The translations under genes and the position numbers were made by a program. Positions 54,140 to 63,696 of a stretch of DNA of 64,000 nucleotides are shown one piece after another; the first letter of the stretch is position 1; each line of letters begins with the position of its first letter. Below the pieces are notes generated by a model. That model saw only the letters and a list, made by a program, of their open reading frames with translations. It was not told the origin of the DNA and ran no database searches. Origin of the DNA: Tepidanaerobacter syntrophicus (GTDB lineage Bacteria; Bacillota; Thermosediminibacteria; Thermosediminibacterales; Tepidanaerobacteraceae); assembly GCF_001485475.2 (NCBI RefSeq), contig NZ_DF977000.1:124001-188000 (forward strand), read 5' to 3'.

Positions 54140-55321
54140 TCACAAGTTGTATATCTTAAACTTTCCCACGACACCATAAGCCTGCTCCTCGATAGAAAAT
54201 GCAGGATCTAAGTTGTCGGATTTTATTCCTAGTTTGATTGATTTAAAAAGTCCTAGCATTTGAGCATATAAAGCATAAAGCAAGGTTAAAAAAGCCTCGT
54301 CTAGATTATTAATATCTTTGTTTTCCAGCGAAACCACATAATCGGCCTCTTCGGTCCTCAAAGCTTTTGGCTCAAAAAGTAGAATTTTCCCTTTGTACAT
54401 TTTATTGTGGCTTATCTCATCTATGAGATCTAAATCATATTTTTGAGTATAAGCATTATTTGATACAAAGCATCCCAGAATCGTTTTATCATTTATTACA
54501 AATTTTTGTCCATGCCTTAAGCCTAAAAAGCTGCTATATGTCGCATTAACTGTCCCTTGGGTTAATTCTAACGACTTAAGGGCAGCCTCTCTTGCGCAGC
54601 CTTTTAAACTACCGCTTCCTAAAAAGTGCAGTCTATCATAGGATTCTTCCGCGATATTTTTTATCTTATCGCAGTCTTCATTGAGTATTCTTTTAGATTC
54701 ATTTACCAGAATTTGCAATATATCGTCTGCGCCACATTTTTTATCAACCAGATAGGGGAGCAGCAGATTTGCAAGGAGCATAGTGGTAAAACTGACTGTC
54801 GCAGCATAAGCTGAATCATTGGCCTCTTCTGGCAGCACCAGCGACATGCTCCTTTCTTGACCAATTTTCATCTTTGCTAACTGACCTTCTTTATTGCAAG
54901 TAACATTGAGAAAATATATATTGTTTATAAGTTGTTGAGCTTCTTGTATTACAGCTAAGCTTTCCGGACTGTTGCCTGATTTTGAATAGGATATTAAAAG
55001 AGTAGGCCTATCTTTTAAAAAATAGTTTTCCGGAGCCGCTGCAATGTCTGTAGAATCAATGGATTCTGCGTCTAGATCTAAAGCCCTGCGCAAATATCCT
55101 GCGCTGCAATCGCCGACAAACGCTGAACTGCCGGCTCCTGTCAATATAATCTTCACATTTTTAGTCTGAAATACTGGGTCTAGAAACTTTTTAAAGTCTT
55201 CCTTGTTTTTTATTAAATACCCGAATAGTTCCTTCCATGCCTTAGGCTGACTCGCAATTGCGCTTGCTGTAATATATGCATTTCTTTCTTTTAAAAATTC
55301 TTCATCAAAACCTAACAGCAT
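54140..55321 (-). CDS. agaS: AgaS-like SIS-domain sugar isomerase/deaminase
   Basis: A 393-residue two-SIS-domain protein. ILTGAGSSAFVGDCSAGYLRR and the following SYSKSGNSPES are the first sugar-phosphate site; HFLGSGSLKGCAREAALKSLELT is the second. AgaS in enteric bacteria deaminates and isomerises galactosamine 6-phosphate. Its place after a mannose-family PTS and nagA fits this or a related hexosamine 6-phosphate. Spacing to the upstream IID gene is 87 bases and contains a GAGGAGG inverted repeat (about 55360-55390) that could be a processing or attenuation hairpin. Confidence 0.87.
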   Translation of the reverse strand: MLLGFDEEFLKERNAYITASAIASQPKAWKELFGYLIKNKEDFKKFLDPVFQTKNVKIILTGAGSSAFVGDCSAGYLRRALDLDAESIDSTDIAAAPENYFLKDRPTLLISYSKSGNSPESLAVIQEAQQLINNIYFLNVTCNKEGQLAKMKIGQERSMSLVLPEEANDSAYAATVSFTTMLLANLLLPYLVDKKCGADDILQILVNESKRILNEDCDKIKNIAEESYDRLHFLGSGSLKGCAREAALKSLELTQGTVNATYSSFLGLRHGQKFVINDKTILGCFVSNNAYTQKYDLDLIDEISHNKMYKGKILLFEPKALRTEEADYVVSLENKDINNLDEAFLTLLYALYAQMLGLFKSIKLGIKSDNLDPAFSIEEQAYGVVGKFKIYNL

Positions 55322-55359
55322 AATTTATTGCCTTCCTTTCTCGGATAAAGTCTATTTAG

Positions 55360-55395
55360 TTAATAAGAGGAGGTTTACAAGCCTCCTCTTATTTA
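55360..55395 (-). terminator. Hairpin between PTS IID and agaS
   Basis: AATAAGAGGAGG (55361-55372) pairs with CCTCCTCTTATT (55381-55392) around TTTACAAG. T-runs are short, so it may be a partial terminator or an RNA-stabilising hairpin that lowers agaS and epimerase expression relative to the PTS genes. Confidence 0.65.
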
Positions 55396-55408
55396 AAGCA
55401 CGATCACC

Positions 55409-56209
55409 TTACATTAGGTTTAACAACGACATTATAAGAGAGAAAATTATTATATACAAAATCAAATTTATTGTCTTCATACGTTTTTCTTTTATAAGAT
55501 AATAAAGCAAAAAGACAAAACCCAACGGCAATAGATTTGGTAAAATAGAATTAAATATGTCTTGCACTCCAACTGTCCCGGCAATTTTAAGTTCCGGCCT
55601 AAAACTAAAATCTACATAGGAGGGGATTAAGCCGCCTACAACCGTGACTCCTAAAATACCTGCAACTTTAGTTAAGATATTGGCATTTTCTTGAATCATT
55701 GGTATCGCATTAACACCTAGAGAATATCCTAAACGTCCAAACCATATCCTGGAAATCGCTGCCAAAAACCATATTGCTAAGTATAAAATCGGGCCCAAGA
55801 TCGAACCCTGCTGGTTGATGGAGCTGCAAATTGCCGCTGAAATCGGGAGCAGTGTAAACCAGAATATTGCATCGCCTATTCCTGCCAGAGGACCAAATAA
55901 TCCGTTTCTTAGGTTTTTAATTAAACTCCTGTCTTCTCCGGACTCCTCAAGTGACAATATAAGTCCCATTAAAAACGTGGCCATATGAGGCTCTGTATTC
56001 ATAAATTCCATATTATAGGTCATAAATTCAGATACTTCTTCTTTTTTGTCTCCATAAATTTTCTTGATAGCCGGCAACATCGAGGCCGTAAATCCACCGG
56101 CCTGCATTCTTTCAAAGTTGAAACCAGCTTGTAAGATTATAGAACGCAGGCTCATTCTGTCAATATCTTTTCGTGTTAATTTTTTACTAGATTCCTTCAT
56201 CCGGGCCAC
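55409..56209 (-). CDS. PTS mannose/fructose/sorbose-family IID component
   Basis: A 266-residue membrane component. LRSIILQAGFNFERMQAGGFTASML and ATFLMGLILSLEESGEDRSLIKNLRNGLFGPLAGIGDAIFWFTLLP (seen in parts: GLFGPLAGIGDAIFWF) are the family signature. It forms the translocation channel with IIC. Its start overlaps the IIC end by 23 bases. Confidence 0.94.
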   Translation of the reverse strand: MARMKESSKKLTRKDIDRMSLRSIILQAGFNFERMQAGGFTASMLPAIKKIYGDKKEEVSEFMTYNMEFMNTEPHMATFLMGLILSLEESGEDRSLIKNLRNGLFGPLAGIGDAIFWFTLLPISAAICSSINQQGSILGPILYLAIWFLAAISRIWFGRLGYSLGVNAIPMIQENANILTKVAGILGVTVVGGLIPSYVDFSFRPELKIAGTVGVQDIFNSILPNLLPLGFVFLLYYLIKEKRMKTINLILYIIIFSLIMSLLNLM

Positions 56210-56969
56210 CTCCCTCAGTTCTAAGTTGTGCAGACTTCTTTTCAGATTTATATACCAAAACAGCGGCTACCGTGCCAGCAATAGCAACAGGCAAAACATT
56301 TCCTAATTCTAAGTAAGTTGCCATCAAAAATCCGATAAACAAGAAAGGCGCGTTATCTCCGGTCAACATTGTCCTAAGCAGCAAAGCAAGACCTACGCCT
56401 GGTAGCAGCTGGCCGCAGATTTCAAAGCCGTGAACAAACCAAGTTGGAAACGAGGTAACAAATCGAGCAATAGGTTCTTGCGCTACATATGCAGATACGA
56501 AAGTAACCACAGCGTACGTCAGACCAACAATTATTGCTCCTAGTATTACAGCTCTAGTAAACCCATTTGTATCAGCTTCAGCCGCTTTTCTGTCCAGCAC
56601 AGGCACCAGAAAAACTGAAAATGCGGAATGGTAAAAAATATTTATCCACTGCATCAAAAGCGCAAAAGGCAGTGACAGTGCAAGCGCAGCTTCAGGGCTG
56701 CTGCCGGTGGTGTACGCAATGATAACTGTCATGATTCCTGCCATTAGCGGGTTTGGCGGTACAGTACCGCCTATTGTTAGTAATCCAACATAGGCTAATT
56801 CTGTAATTGCACCTGCGGCCAAGCCTAATTGTACATCTCCAAGAATTATACCGGTAAAAAACGCTGCAATAATCGGCCTAAACCAGAAGAATGCTTCAAG
56901 AGAAAAGTCTATGCCGCAGATAAAGGCCATTATTGCGATCCAAATACCTTGAGCTAAAGTAACTTCCAT
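56187..56969 (-). CDS. PTS mannose/fructose/sorbose-family IIC component
   Basis: A 260-residue protein with about eight hydrophobic segments. FWFRPIIAAFFTGIILGDVQ and GLAAGAITELAYVGLLTIGGTVPPNP are characteristic of mannose-family IIC (Agav/Sor type). It pairs with the IID protein encoded just downstream. The substrate is probably an N-acetylated hexosamine because nagA is in the operon. Confidence 0.94.
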   Translation of the reverse strand: MEVTLAQGIWIAIMAFICGIDFSLEAFFWFRPIIAAFFTGIILGDVQLGLAAGAITELAYVGLLTIGGTVPPNPLMAGIMTVIIAYTTGSSPEAALALSLPFALLMQWINIFYHSAFSVFLVPVLDRKAAEADTNGFTRAVILGAIIVGLTYAVVTFVSAYVAQEPIARFVTSFPTWFVHGFEICGQLLPGVGLALLLRTMLTGDNAPFLFIGFLMATYLELGNVLPVAIAGTVAAVLVYKSEKKSAQLRTEGGGPDEGI

Positions 56970-57053
56970 CTAGAACCCTCCTTATATTGTTAAATTTTAT
57001 TTTTTATTCTGCTCTGTTTTACATAAAGGTTGAGGCAGAATAAAAATTTGTTA

Positions 57054-57524
57054 TCAAAGAATTACTTTTTTGTCATCTGGTATAGTTTGAGCAAAAACTT
57101 CTATCCCTTTATTTTTTAGATAATTGATGTCTTCTAGATCTTTATCATCCACATATACGTATGGTGTTAAAGGTTTTTTGCCTTCGCTAAAGTGCATATT
57201 TCCAACATTTACCTGCTTTATCGGGACGCCAGCTTCAACTAGTTTTCTAATAACTGCAGGGGTTTTGGCTACGATAAATATGTGCTGTTTTGGAGATGCT
57301 TTAAAAATGGTATCGATAGTTTGCTGAACAGTAAAAAACCTAATACCAACGCCGTAAGAATCGGCTGTCATCTTCATTAATTGCTGTTGCAAAGGATCTT
57401 TTGCTACTTCATCATCCACCACGATTATAAGGTTTGCCTTAGTCAGTCTGACCCAAACATTGCCCACTTGTCCATGCACTAGTCTGTTGTCAATTCTTGT
57501 AAAAACTATATTAGGTGTTGTCAT
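57054..57524 (-). CDS. PTS mannose-family IIB component
   Basis: A 156-residue IIB: IVFTRIDNRLVHGQVGNVWV carries the phosphorylated His17, and IIVVDDEVAKDPLQQQLMKM follows the family. It passes phosphate from IIA to the incoming sugar at IIC/IID. Confidence 0.95.
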   Translation of the reverse strand: MTTPNIVFTRIDNRLVHGQVGNVWVRLTKANLIIVVDDEVAKDPLQQQLMKMTADSYGVGIRFFTVQQTIDTIFKASPKQHIFIVAKTPAVIRKLVEAGVPIKQVNVGNMHFSEGKKPLTPYVYVDDKDLEDINYLKNKGIEVFAQTIPDDKKVIL

Positions 57525-57565
57525 AAATATTCCTTCCTTGTAAACAAAATGATTGCTTCTTGGTT

Positions 57566-58780
57566 TTAATAACTTTCTATCAGATATTCGTAAATATCTT
57601 TGTTCTCGTATGAGCCTTTTTGACTTAAATTATATTCAAGCTCTCCTTCTACGTAAGTAGCAACTACCTCATAATCATCGGTTATTACAGCAAAATCAGC
57701 ATCCTTAAGTTCTTGTATTGAGCCTTTTTTGTGATCGAGTTTTAGCACGCGAGCAGGATTTAGCGCGGCCATTTGAACTGCTTCTTCCATAGGAATGCCC
57801 ACTTTCTCAACCCAAACGCGTATTCCGTGAATCATAGGCAGCGCACTGCCGTCTATTGTACCGTCGCTGATATGCAGCAAACCGTCGCATCCTACTTCAT
57901 ATATCCCTCTGTCCGGCAAATTATATCGTCCTTTTTTCATCCCTGACATAACACCATTGTCTGCAATAATACATAACTTATTTTTCCCTTTTAATCTGTA
58001 GCACAGCTTTAAAAACTCAATGCTCGTGTGCGCCCCATCCGAATTTATTTCATTGTAAACGCGCTCGTCTAAAAGCGCTGCTCCTAAAACACTCATTTCA
58101 CGATGGTGCATGGGCTTCATACAATTGCCAGTTTTTTGAGTTATAATTGCTCCTCGATCAATTGCCGTTATAGCTTCACTATAGGTAGCATTGGTATGGC
58201 CTAAGCAGACATTTATTCCCCTTTCAACTAAGAAATCGATTATTTCAAAAATGCCCTCAAGCTCTGGCGCCAGCGTCACTGTAGTAATTTTTCCTTCGGC
58301 AGTTTCATAGTATTTTTTCATTAAGTTTAAATCTGGATTTGCTGTTTCTGAAGGCATCACAGAGCCCAAGCGCTCTTTGCTGATGAAGGGGCCTTCCATA
58401 TGAATTCCAAAAATTCTTGCCCCTTCTTGTTTTTCGTTCATTGTTTGAGCTATGGCCGCATTGTTGTCAAAGACAGTTGAGGAATAATGGTTGGAAGGAG
58501 TAAAGCCTGTAATACCACAAGTTGTAAGGGATTTGCTTAGTTTTTTGATTTCTTTCACATCGGGCGACATAGCGTTCCAGCCCATATAGCCATGAATGTG
58601 CATTTCAATTATGCCTGGAATTATTCTTTGATTTCCATAGTCAATTGTTTCTCCATCGAAAGTATGCGGCAAGTCAGGTTTTAAGAATATCTTCTTAAAT
58701 TTACCATTTTCAATAACAAATCCTCCGTCAATACATCCCCTTTCCGTATAAATTCGCGTAGATTTAATAAGTTTTTTCAA
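57566..58780 (-). CDS. nagA: N-acetylglucosamine-6-phosphate deacetylase
   Basis: A 404-residue amidohydrolase. IIPGIIEMHIHGYMGW holds the HxH metal motif, GIHMEGPFIS the metal Glu, VCLGHTNATYSEA and MKPMHHREMSVLG the metal and substrate His residues, and IADNGVMSG the catalytic Asp. It removes acetate from GlcNAc-6-phosphate or GalNAc-6-phosphate. The position between PTS IIA and IIB indicates that the imported sugar is N-acetylated. Confidence 0.94.
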   Translation of the reverse strand: MKKLIKSTRIYTERGCIDGGFVIENGKFKKIFLKPDLPHTFDGETIDYGNQRIIPGIIEMHIHGYMGWNAMSPDVKEIKKLSKSLTTCGITGFTPSNHYSSTVFDNNAAIAQTMNEKQEGARIFGIHMEGPFISKERLGSVMPSETANPDLNLMKKYYETAEGKITTVTLAPELEGIFEIIDFLVERGINVCLGHTNATYSEAITAIDRGAIITQKTGNCMKPMHHREMSVLGAALLDERVYNEINSDGAHTSIEFLKLCYRLKGKNKLCIIADNGVMSGMKKGRYNLPDRGIYEVGCDGLLHISDGTIDGSALPMIHGIRVWVEKVGIPMEEAVQMAALNPARVLKLDHKKGSIQELKDADFAVITDDYEVVATYVEGELEYNLSQKGSYENKDIYEYLIESY

Positions 58781-58862
58781 TTATTTTTCCTCCCGGCCTT
58801 CTTTCATTAAGAATCTCTATAACTTAACCGCCGATTCTTTAAACTTACTAAGTTAAAATAGA

Positions 58863-59297
58863 TTAAATTCCCTCATCCTCATTATTAGATCCTTGAACTT
58901 TATCAAAAACAAACTTGTTGATTTGCTCTTTGCCAATCTGTATAGTTTTATCTATAAAATCCTCAATATCATTTATGGGATCCGCCATCGACATACAAAG
59001 TTCTAAAACCATAGGCAGGTTTGCCCCATATGTGACTGTGGAGTTTTTGTGTTCTACGCTCAGCATGGCTGATGTCTTAAATGGCGTGCCTCCCATCAAG
59101 TCAGTTAAAACAACAATATGGGAGCAGGACGCCAATTTGTCAAATGCTTTCCCAAGCTCATTTTTAAGATCAGTATCAGAACTTCCCGGTTTAAAATCAA
59201 CAGCCACAAGATTCTCTTTCTTCCCCACAATTAATTGAGCCGCACTTTCCATTCCTGTCGCAAAATTGCCATGCCCTGTTAGTATTACGCCTATCAC
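58863..59297 (-). CDS. PTS mannose-family IIA component
   Basis: A 144-residue IIA: GVILTGHGNFATGMESA has the phosphorylated His9, and VVLTDLMGGTPFKTSAM is the next conserved block. It takes phosphate from HPr. It is encoded separately from IIB, as in the Aga/Sor-type systems. Confidence 0.95.
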   Translation of the reverse strand: MIGVILTGHGNFATGMESAAQLIVGKKENLVAVDFKPGSSDTDLKNELGKAFDKLASCSHIVVLTDLMGGTPFKTSAMLSVEHKNSTVTYGANLPMVLELCMSMADPINDIEDFIDKTIQIGKEQINKFVFDKVQGSNNEDEGI

Positions 59298-59482
59298 CGC
59301 GTTCTTTCACCTCTTTTATTTATTGATTTTAAATACCACTACCATACAGCATCGCTTATAAGTTACAATATCTGATTTTTTTAGAAGTTTCAACTATTAA
59401 CTTTCGCATAAAGAACAATTTTCTAAATTTCTTTACACTTTTTGCTTAATTGCTTAGCGAATCTAACATGCACATTCAGTTT

Positions 59483-60580
59483 TTATTGAAGGTAGTCAGG
59501 CTTTTCGGTTTTGCTCTTTATTGCATTCTCAAATTTAATAATTTCTTCAGCTTTACCCCAAATATCAAGATCTGTGCATATCATATGGGCAAGCACCTGA
59601 AATGGGACAACTAAAAATAAAGTGTTGAACCATTCATCTATATTGTGTTTTATGCGTAAAATCTTATCTTCCTCAGGTAGGTCGAAAGACCCTATCATAA
59701 ATACATTTTGAGTGATTATGTGAAGTGCATTATAAACTTCCAAAGTCCTTTGGCTCCCTGCACCGCCGGAATTGATTAATACAACCACATGCTCAGGTGT
59801 AAGCTCTAAATATCCTCCATGCATAAACTCCTCTATTTCATAAGGGCTGGCAGGTATCCCAAAAGTTTCGCTTATCTTTAGAGCTCCTTCCACGGCAGTG
59901 CCAAAATTTGGCCCGTAGCCGCATATTTGTAAGCGTTTCATTCTGGTAAAAATTTCTTTATGTTTATTATAGAATTCAATTGACTTTTGAACGGCCTCGG
60001 GATGAATCGAAAAAGCGTCAAGGATTTGCTTTATGTCTTTTGCGACTTCATTTTCCGTTTTTAAATTAAGTTTTTTAGATGCCATAAGGGCAAAAAGCGT
60101 AAGATATAGGACTGTCATTACGTATCCCTTTGTTACATAGCCCACAGTTTCTATCCCAACTTTAAAGTCTATCACAACATCGCAGTGATTTTTAACCTCG
60201 CTTTCAGGAAAACCGGTTAGCGCTATAGCTTCTCTGCCTAACTTTTTTACTTTTTCTAATGCTGAAATTGTATTTGTGCTGCGTCCGCTTTGGGTTATTC
60301 CAAATACAAAGGTATCCTCTGTTAAACGGTGATCATAATGTTCAAACGTAAAGGGTGTAACTACTTTCACATCCATGTTTAAACTTTTTTCCATATATAA
60401 TCTTGCGGTAGTAGCAGCATTGTTAGAAGAACCTGATGCAATTATTACTATATTTTTGTACTCTCTTTTTAAAAATTCATTTACCAAAGGAGCTACAATT
60501 TCCTCTGCCGCTTCAGTATTTGCCTTGCCAATTATAGAAGTTTCTTTGATATAATCCATCATTGTTTCCTTAACGGCCAT
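59483..60580 (-). CDS. SIS-domain protein, FrlB/GlmS-isomerase-like
   Basis: A 365-residue protein with two SIS domains: IVIIASGSSNNAATTARLYME and GITQSGRSTNTISALEK form the first, ICGYGPNFGTAVEGALKISET and INSGGAGSQRTLEV the second. The family includes fructoselysine-6-phosphate deglycase and the isomerase half of glucosamine-6-phosphate synthase. It is the first gene behind the sigma-54 promoter, so it may catalyse the first or a committed step on the imported sugar phosphate. ATG 60580 is chosen because GGAGG lies eight bases upstream; ATG 60595 would overlap that site. Confidence 0.88.
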   Translation of the reverse strand: MAVKETMMDYIKETSIIGKANTEAAEEIVAPLVNEFLKREYKNIVIIASGSSNNAATTARLYMEKSLNMDVKVVTPFTFEHYDHRLTEDTFVFGITQSGRSTNTISALEKVKKLGREAIALTGFPESEVKNHCDVVIDFKVGIETVGYVTKGYVMTVLYLTLFALMASKKLNLKTENEVAKDIKQILDAFSIHPEAVQKSIEFYNKHKEIFTRMKRLQICGYGPNFGTAVEGALKISETFGIPASPYEIEEFMHGGYLELTPEHVVVLINSGGAGSQRTLEVYNALHIITQNVFMIGSFDLPEEDKILRIKHNIDEWFNTLFLVVPFQVLAHMICTDLDIWGKAEEIIKFENAIKSKTEKPDYLQ

Positions 60581-60667
60581 AATAAGATCCTCCATTTCAT
60601 TATTAACGGTCTATATGTTCTTGCCATTAACCAATTTAATAATATTTTTCTTACTATAATATTGTTT

Positions 60668-60683
60668 TGCAAGATCTATGCCA
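60668..60683 (-). promoter_or_regulatory. Sigma-54 (-24/-12) promoter of the amino-sugar PTS operon
   Basis: On the minus strand TGGCATAGATCTTGCA has GG and GC elements separated by exactly 10 bases, as needed for sigma-54. It lies about 90 bases before the SIS gene and next to the gene of an activator with a GAFTGA motif. Confidence 0.88.
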
Positions 60684-60704
60684 ACTAGTATAAGCTAAAA
60701 TAAA

Positions 60705-60749
60705 AAACTCGCTATCCCTTAACTTATCTAGAAACTAGATAGCGAGTTT
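60705..60749 (-). terminator. Terminator of the LevR-type regulator gene
   Basis: AAACTCGCTATC (60705-60716) pairs with GATAGCGAGTTT (60738-60749); on the minus strand GTTTTTTATTTT follows. It isolates the regulator from the sigma-54 operon. Confidence 0.87.
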
Positions 60750-60767
60750 AAATATTTAATTAAAATT

Positions 60768-60831
60768 TAGTTACACTAATACAACCTATGATGAAACTAT
60801 GCTTACACTGCTTCATAAACTAGTTACACTA
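60768..60831 (-). promoter_or_regulatory. Candidate activator-binding (UAS) repeats
   Basis: TAGTTACACTA occurs at 60768-60778 and again at 60821-60831, with a partial copy GCTTACACT at 60801-60809. They lie roughly 85-150 bases upstream of the -24 element, the usual distance for enhancer sites of sigma-54 activators. Confidence 0.6.
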
Positions 60832-60837
60832 TTGTTG

Positions 60838-63696
60838 TCACAACTTGCCTTCCAGCATTAAATAGATAAAGTACACTTCTGATAGTGGAATATCTACATT
60901 ATAAAGCTTTTCTATATCTTTAAAACTTTTCTTTACATTTTCGATAAAATCTTTGTTTTGTTTTTCGAAATTAAACAAGAGTTCCGGATCGAGACCGCCA
61001 ATCTGCGTTTTTGTAACAAGTCTTTCTATTAAACAGCTTACGTGAACGTATAAACATATTTTTATATCATTGGTAAACTTAACTTTTAATTCATACTGGA
61101 GGATTTCAATTGCGGCTTCTGCATGGTCAAGTATCTTGTCTGGATTTAAGATAGTTATATGTTTTAATACGTTTTCCAGAGAAAAATACTTAATTATAGA
61201 TTGGTTTAGCTGCATTATCCCGTCTTCCGGAATAATGTTTTTAAACAATTTTCCAAACTCTTCCTCTCGTTTGCCCGATATAATATCTTCTAGTGAATAA
61301 TAAGGCGCAAAGTCTACGTCGGGATTCTTTGTTCCTATAATTGCAATCACATCAAAGCTGTTTAATGTGCCTGCTTTTGTCCCTTTGTTCTTTAATTCCA
61401 GATAGTCTACGGGAATTACTTCAAGCAGGTTAGAATACTCTCCAAGGCTTTTTACCATAAGGTCTTTAATTCTCATGGCAGTGCCTATTCCGGTAATGCA
61501 GGTGGTAACTATCGCTTTTTTCTTTTTGGCTGTAGGTTTTATGAGCTTGTAGTTTAGGCGGTGATTGCCGGTTACCTTACTTATCGTTTCCTCAACGCTT
61601 AAACCTTGTAAGATTTGACTGCCTGCATCTAAAGCCAGTTGAGTGGTGATATTATTTATTATCCCTATAACTCCATCGGAAATGCTTTCAAGACCTTCGT
61701 ATATTTCTTCAAGTGAGCCCATATCCACTAGAATAATTATGCCGTAAGATGTATTGACTTCTTGCATATATTGTTTCAATTTCTTTACGATTTCTTCGGT
61801 TCTAACATCAATAGGCATATCGAAAGATTCAAAAATATTTTCTCCCAACAGGTGATTGGCTACGTTAGCTATGCTGCTTGCCGTTGAAAATCCATGAGCT
61901 ATCACCACGGCCTTGGGTCTTTTGGGAACTTCTGATTTCTTCATGCTGAGCAGGTAAAGTGTTATTATATAAATTTCAAAAGGCGTCAAAGATATATCAA
62001 GCGCTGTCCTTAAAAAGTCTGAAATCTTTTCAGATGCTCCGCATTCTTCCGGAAAAAGGCGCTTAATATTTTCAAGATATTTATTAGATTTAACATCATA
62101 TCCGTTGATATCTATTAAATAGCGATATTCAATAGATTGATTTATAAAACCCGCGATTTTGTATCCTACATTGTCATAATATCTAAGATTGTATTTATTT
62201 TTTATTATTCCGAAAGCATTGTGGACAGCTGCCAAAATCGTATCAAACCTTATATTTCTTGTATCATTTGCAGCATATGGTCTCATGCTTCCTAATATCA
62301 GATAATCAAAAAAGTCATCTATTACAACTGCAATCTTATCCAAAACAGCATCACGATTGCTTTCAACCTGAAGAGCTTTTGAAAGCTGGACAATATCATT
62401 AAAGAATATCTTATATGTCTCGGCTTGTTTTTTATTGATTAAGGAGAAGACATCCGGTGAATCGTCCTGCAAAGCCTTAATAATAAGATCATCTGTTAAC
62501 ATTTCAGAAATTGTGCTCTCCGAGATGCTCTCATCTGTTATATAGTTGTGGGATAAATGTTCGGGAAGCATCATAAGATTAATATCGATACAATCTCTTG
62601 CTTGGTTTTTATTGGAATAATCGTTATAAGCTCTGGCACAGGCAAGTTTTATATCGTTTTTAAGCTGCCCCACATTGCCTTTAAAATCAGAATTTACCAA
62701 AACTCTCAAGGCTTGCTTGCTAATGCAAAGATTTTTTTTAATAGACAGCGCTTCCTGTTTAAAAAAGATATATATGAGCTGTACTTTTTCTGCAATCGGC
62801 CGTTCCTTAAGCGGAGGTATCGTAATTACTATAGGAATTCTCCTTGAGAAAGTATCAAGTAAAAATGTTTCGGGTTTTTCAGTGGTTGCAAAGATAAATC
62901 TGACACTAGCCTTTCTCCATCCGCTGCTTTCTCCCATGCGTCGAAATATGCCTTTGTCCATAAACAGAAACAACTTTTCCTGGCCTTCAGGCGGCAGCCT
63001 GTGAATTTCATCTAAAAATAAGTAGCCGCCGTCTGCCTGTTCTATTATTCCTTTAAAATCTTTTTCCGCCCCTGTAAACGCCCCTTTTGCATATCCAAAT
63101 AGGTTTGCCGAAAGCAGCTCAGGGTTATTTGCATATTCTGCACAGTTAAAAATTAAAAAAGGCGCTTCCGGTTGTATAATTTCGTTTTGCAGGGCATATT
63201 CAAACATAAGCTGAGCTAAAAAGCTCTTTCCTGTGCCAGTCTGACCGTTTATTAGTATCGGTATACCGTTTGGAGGATATTTTACTGCAGCCTTGCACTG
63301 CTCAATCTGATATTTTATGCTGCCGTCAAACCCTATAAATTTTGAGAAAGGGTTTTGTCCGGTTAAATGCACGTTGCAGAGATCTTTTTCTTTTGTCTGT
63401 GAGTTTTCTTCAAAAAGCTCCTCAAAGCTTCCATAAATTAGATTTTCGGCAGCATTTTTTCCTGTTCGCTCCTCAAAAACGTTTTTATCTATAAAGTGCA
63501 CCGGTCGAGTATTTACCTTTATTAATTTTTGCTCTCGATTTAGTTCATTAAGCAGGGAGCTTACATAGTTGCGCTTTAGTCCCAAGGCATTGGAAATTTC
63601 TTCAGCTGTAACACCGACGGTATCAGGAGTTTTTTGGTTATTCGCAAGGATCGTGCCTTTTTTTACCAGTTCATATATCTTTTCTTTATTTGTCAA
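60838..63696 (-). CDS. levR: LevR-type sigma-54-dependent PTS-regulated activator
   Basis: About 952 residues. Order: N-terminal DNA-binding HTH (TAEEISNALGLKRNYVSSLL), AAA+ domain (Walker A NGQTGTGKS, sigma-54 contact loop YAKGAFTGA, Walker B GGYLFLDEIHRLP), PRD1, an EIIA-Man-like domain (VVIAHGFSTASS), an EIIB-Gat-like domain (VTTCITGIGTA) and a C-terminal PRD2. Phosphorylation of the PRD/EII histidines by HPr and by the cognate PTS should set its activity, coupling the operon to sugar supply. The ATG at 63747 would overlap pth by 62 bases; TTG 63696 behind AAAGGAAGTGA is my choice (overlap 11 bases), but this is not certain. Confidence 0.92.
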   Translation of the reverse strand: MTNKEKIYELVKKGTILANNQKTPDTVGVTAEEISNALGLKRNYVSSLLNELNREQKLIKVNTRPVHFIDKNVFEERTGKNAAENLIYGSFEELFEENSQTKEKDLCNVHLTGQNPFSKFIGFDGSIKYQIEQCKAAVKYPPNGIPILINGQTGTGKSFLAQLMFEYALQNEIIQPEAPFLIFNCAEYANNPELLSANLFGYAKGAFTGAEKDFKGIIEQADGGYLFLDEIHRLPPEGQEKLFLFMDKGIFRRMGESSGWRKASVRFIFATTEKPETFLLDTFSRRIPIVITIPPLKERPIAEKVQLIYIFFKQEALSIKKNLCISKQALRVLVNSDFKGNVGQLKNDIKLACARAYNDYSNKNQARDCIDINLMMLPEHLSHNYITDESISESTISEMLTDDLIIKALQDDSPDVFSLINKKQAETYKIFFNDIVQLSKALQVESNRDAVLDKIAVVIDDFFDYLILGSMRPYAANDTRNIRFDTILAAVHNAFGIIKNKYNLRYYDNVGYKIAGFINQSIEYRYLIDINGYDVKSNKYLENIKRLFPEECGASEKISDFLRTALDISLTPFEIYIITLYLLSMKKSEVPKRPKAVVIAHGFSTASSIANVANHLLGENIFESFDMPIDVRTEEIVKKLKQYMQEVNTSYGIIILVDMGSLEEIYEGLESISDGVIGIINNITTQLALDAGSQILQGLSVEETISKVTGNHRLNYKLIKPTAKKKKAIVTTCITGIGTAMRIKDLMVKSLGEYSNLLEVIPVDYLELKNKGTKAGTLNSFDVIAIIGTKNPDVDFAPYYSLEDIISGKREEEFGKLFKNIIPEDGIMQLNQSIIKYFSLENVLKHITILNPDKILDHAEAAIEILQYELKVKFTNDIKICLYVHVSCLIERLVTKTQIGGLDPELLFNFEKQNKDFIENVKKSFKDIEKLYNVDIPLSEVYFIYLMLEGKL

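Noticed and set aside
55409-60580. A standard GlcNAc operon with NagB
   Set aside because: No NagB-type deaminase is present; two SIS proteins occupy that role, so the substrate was left open.
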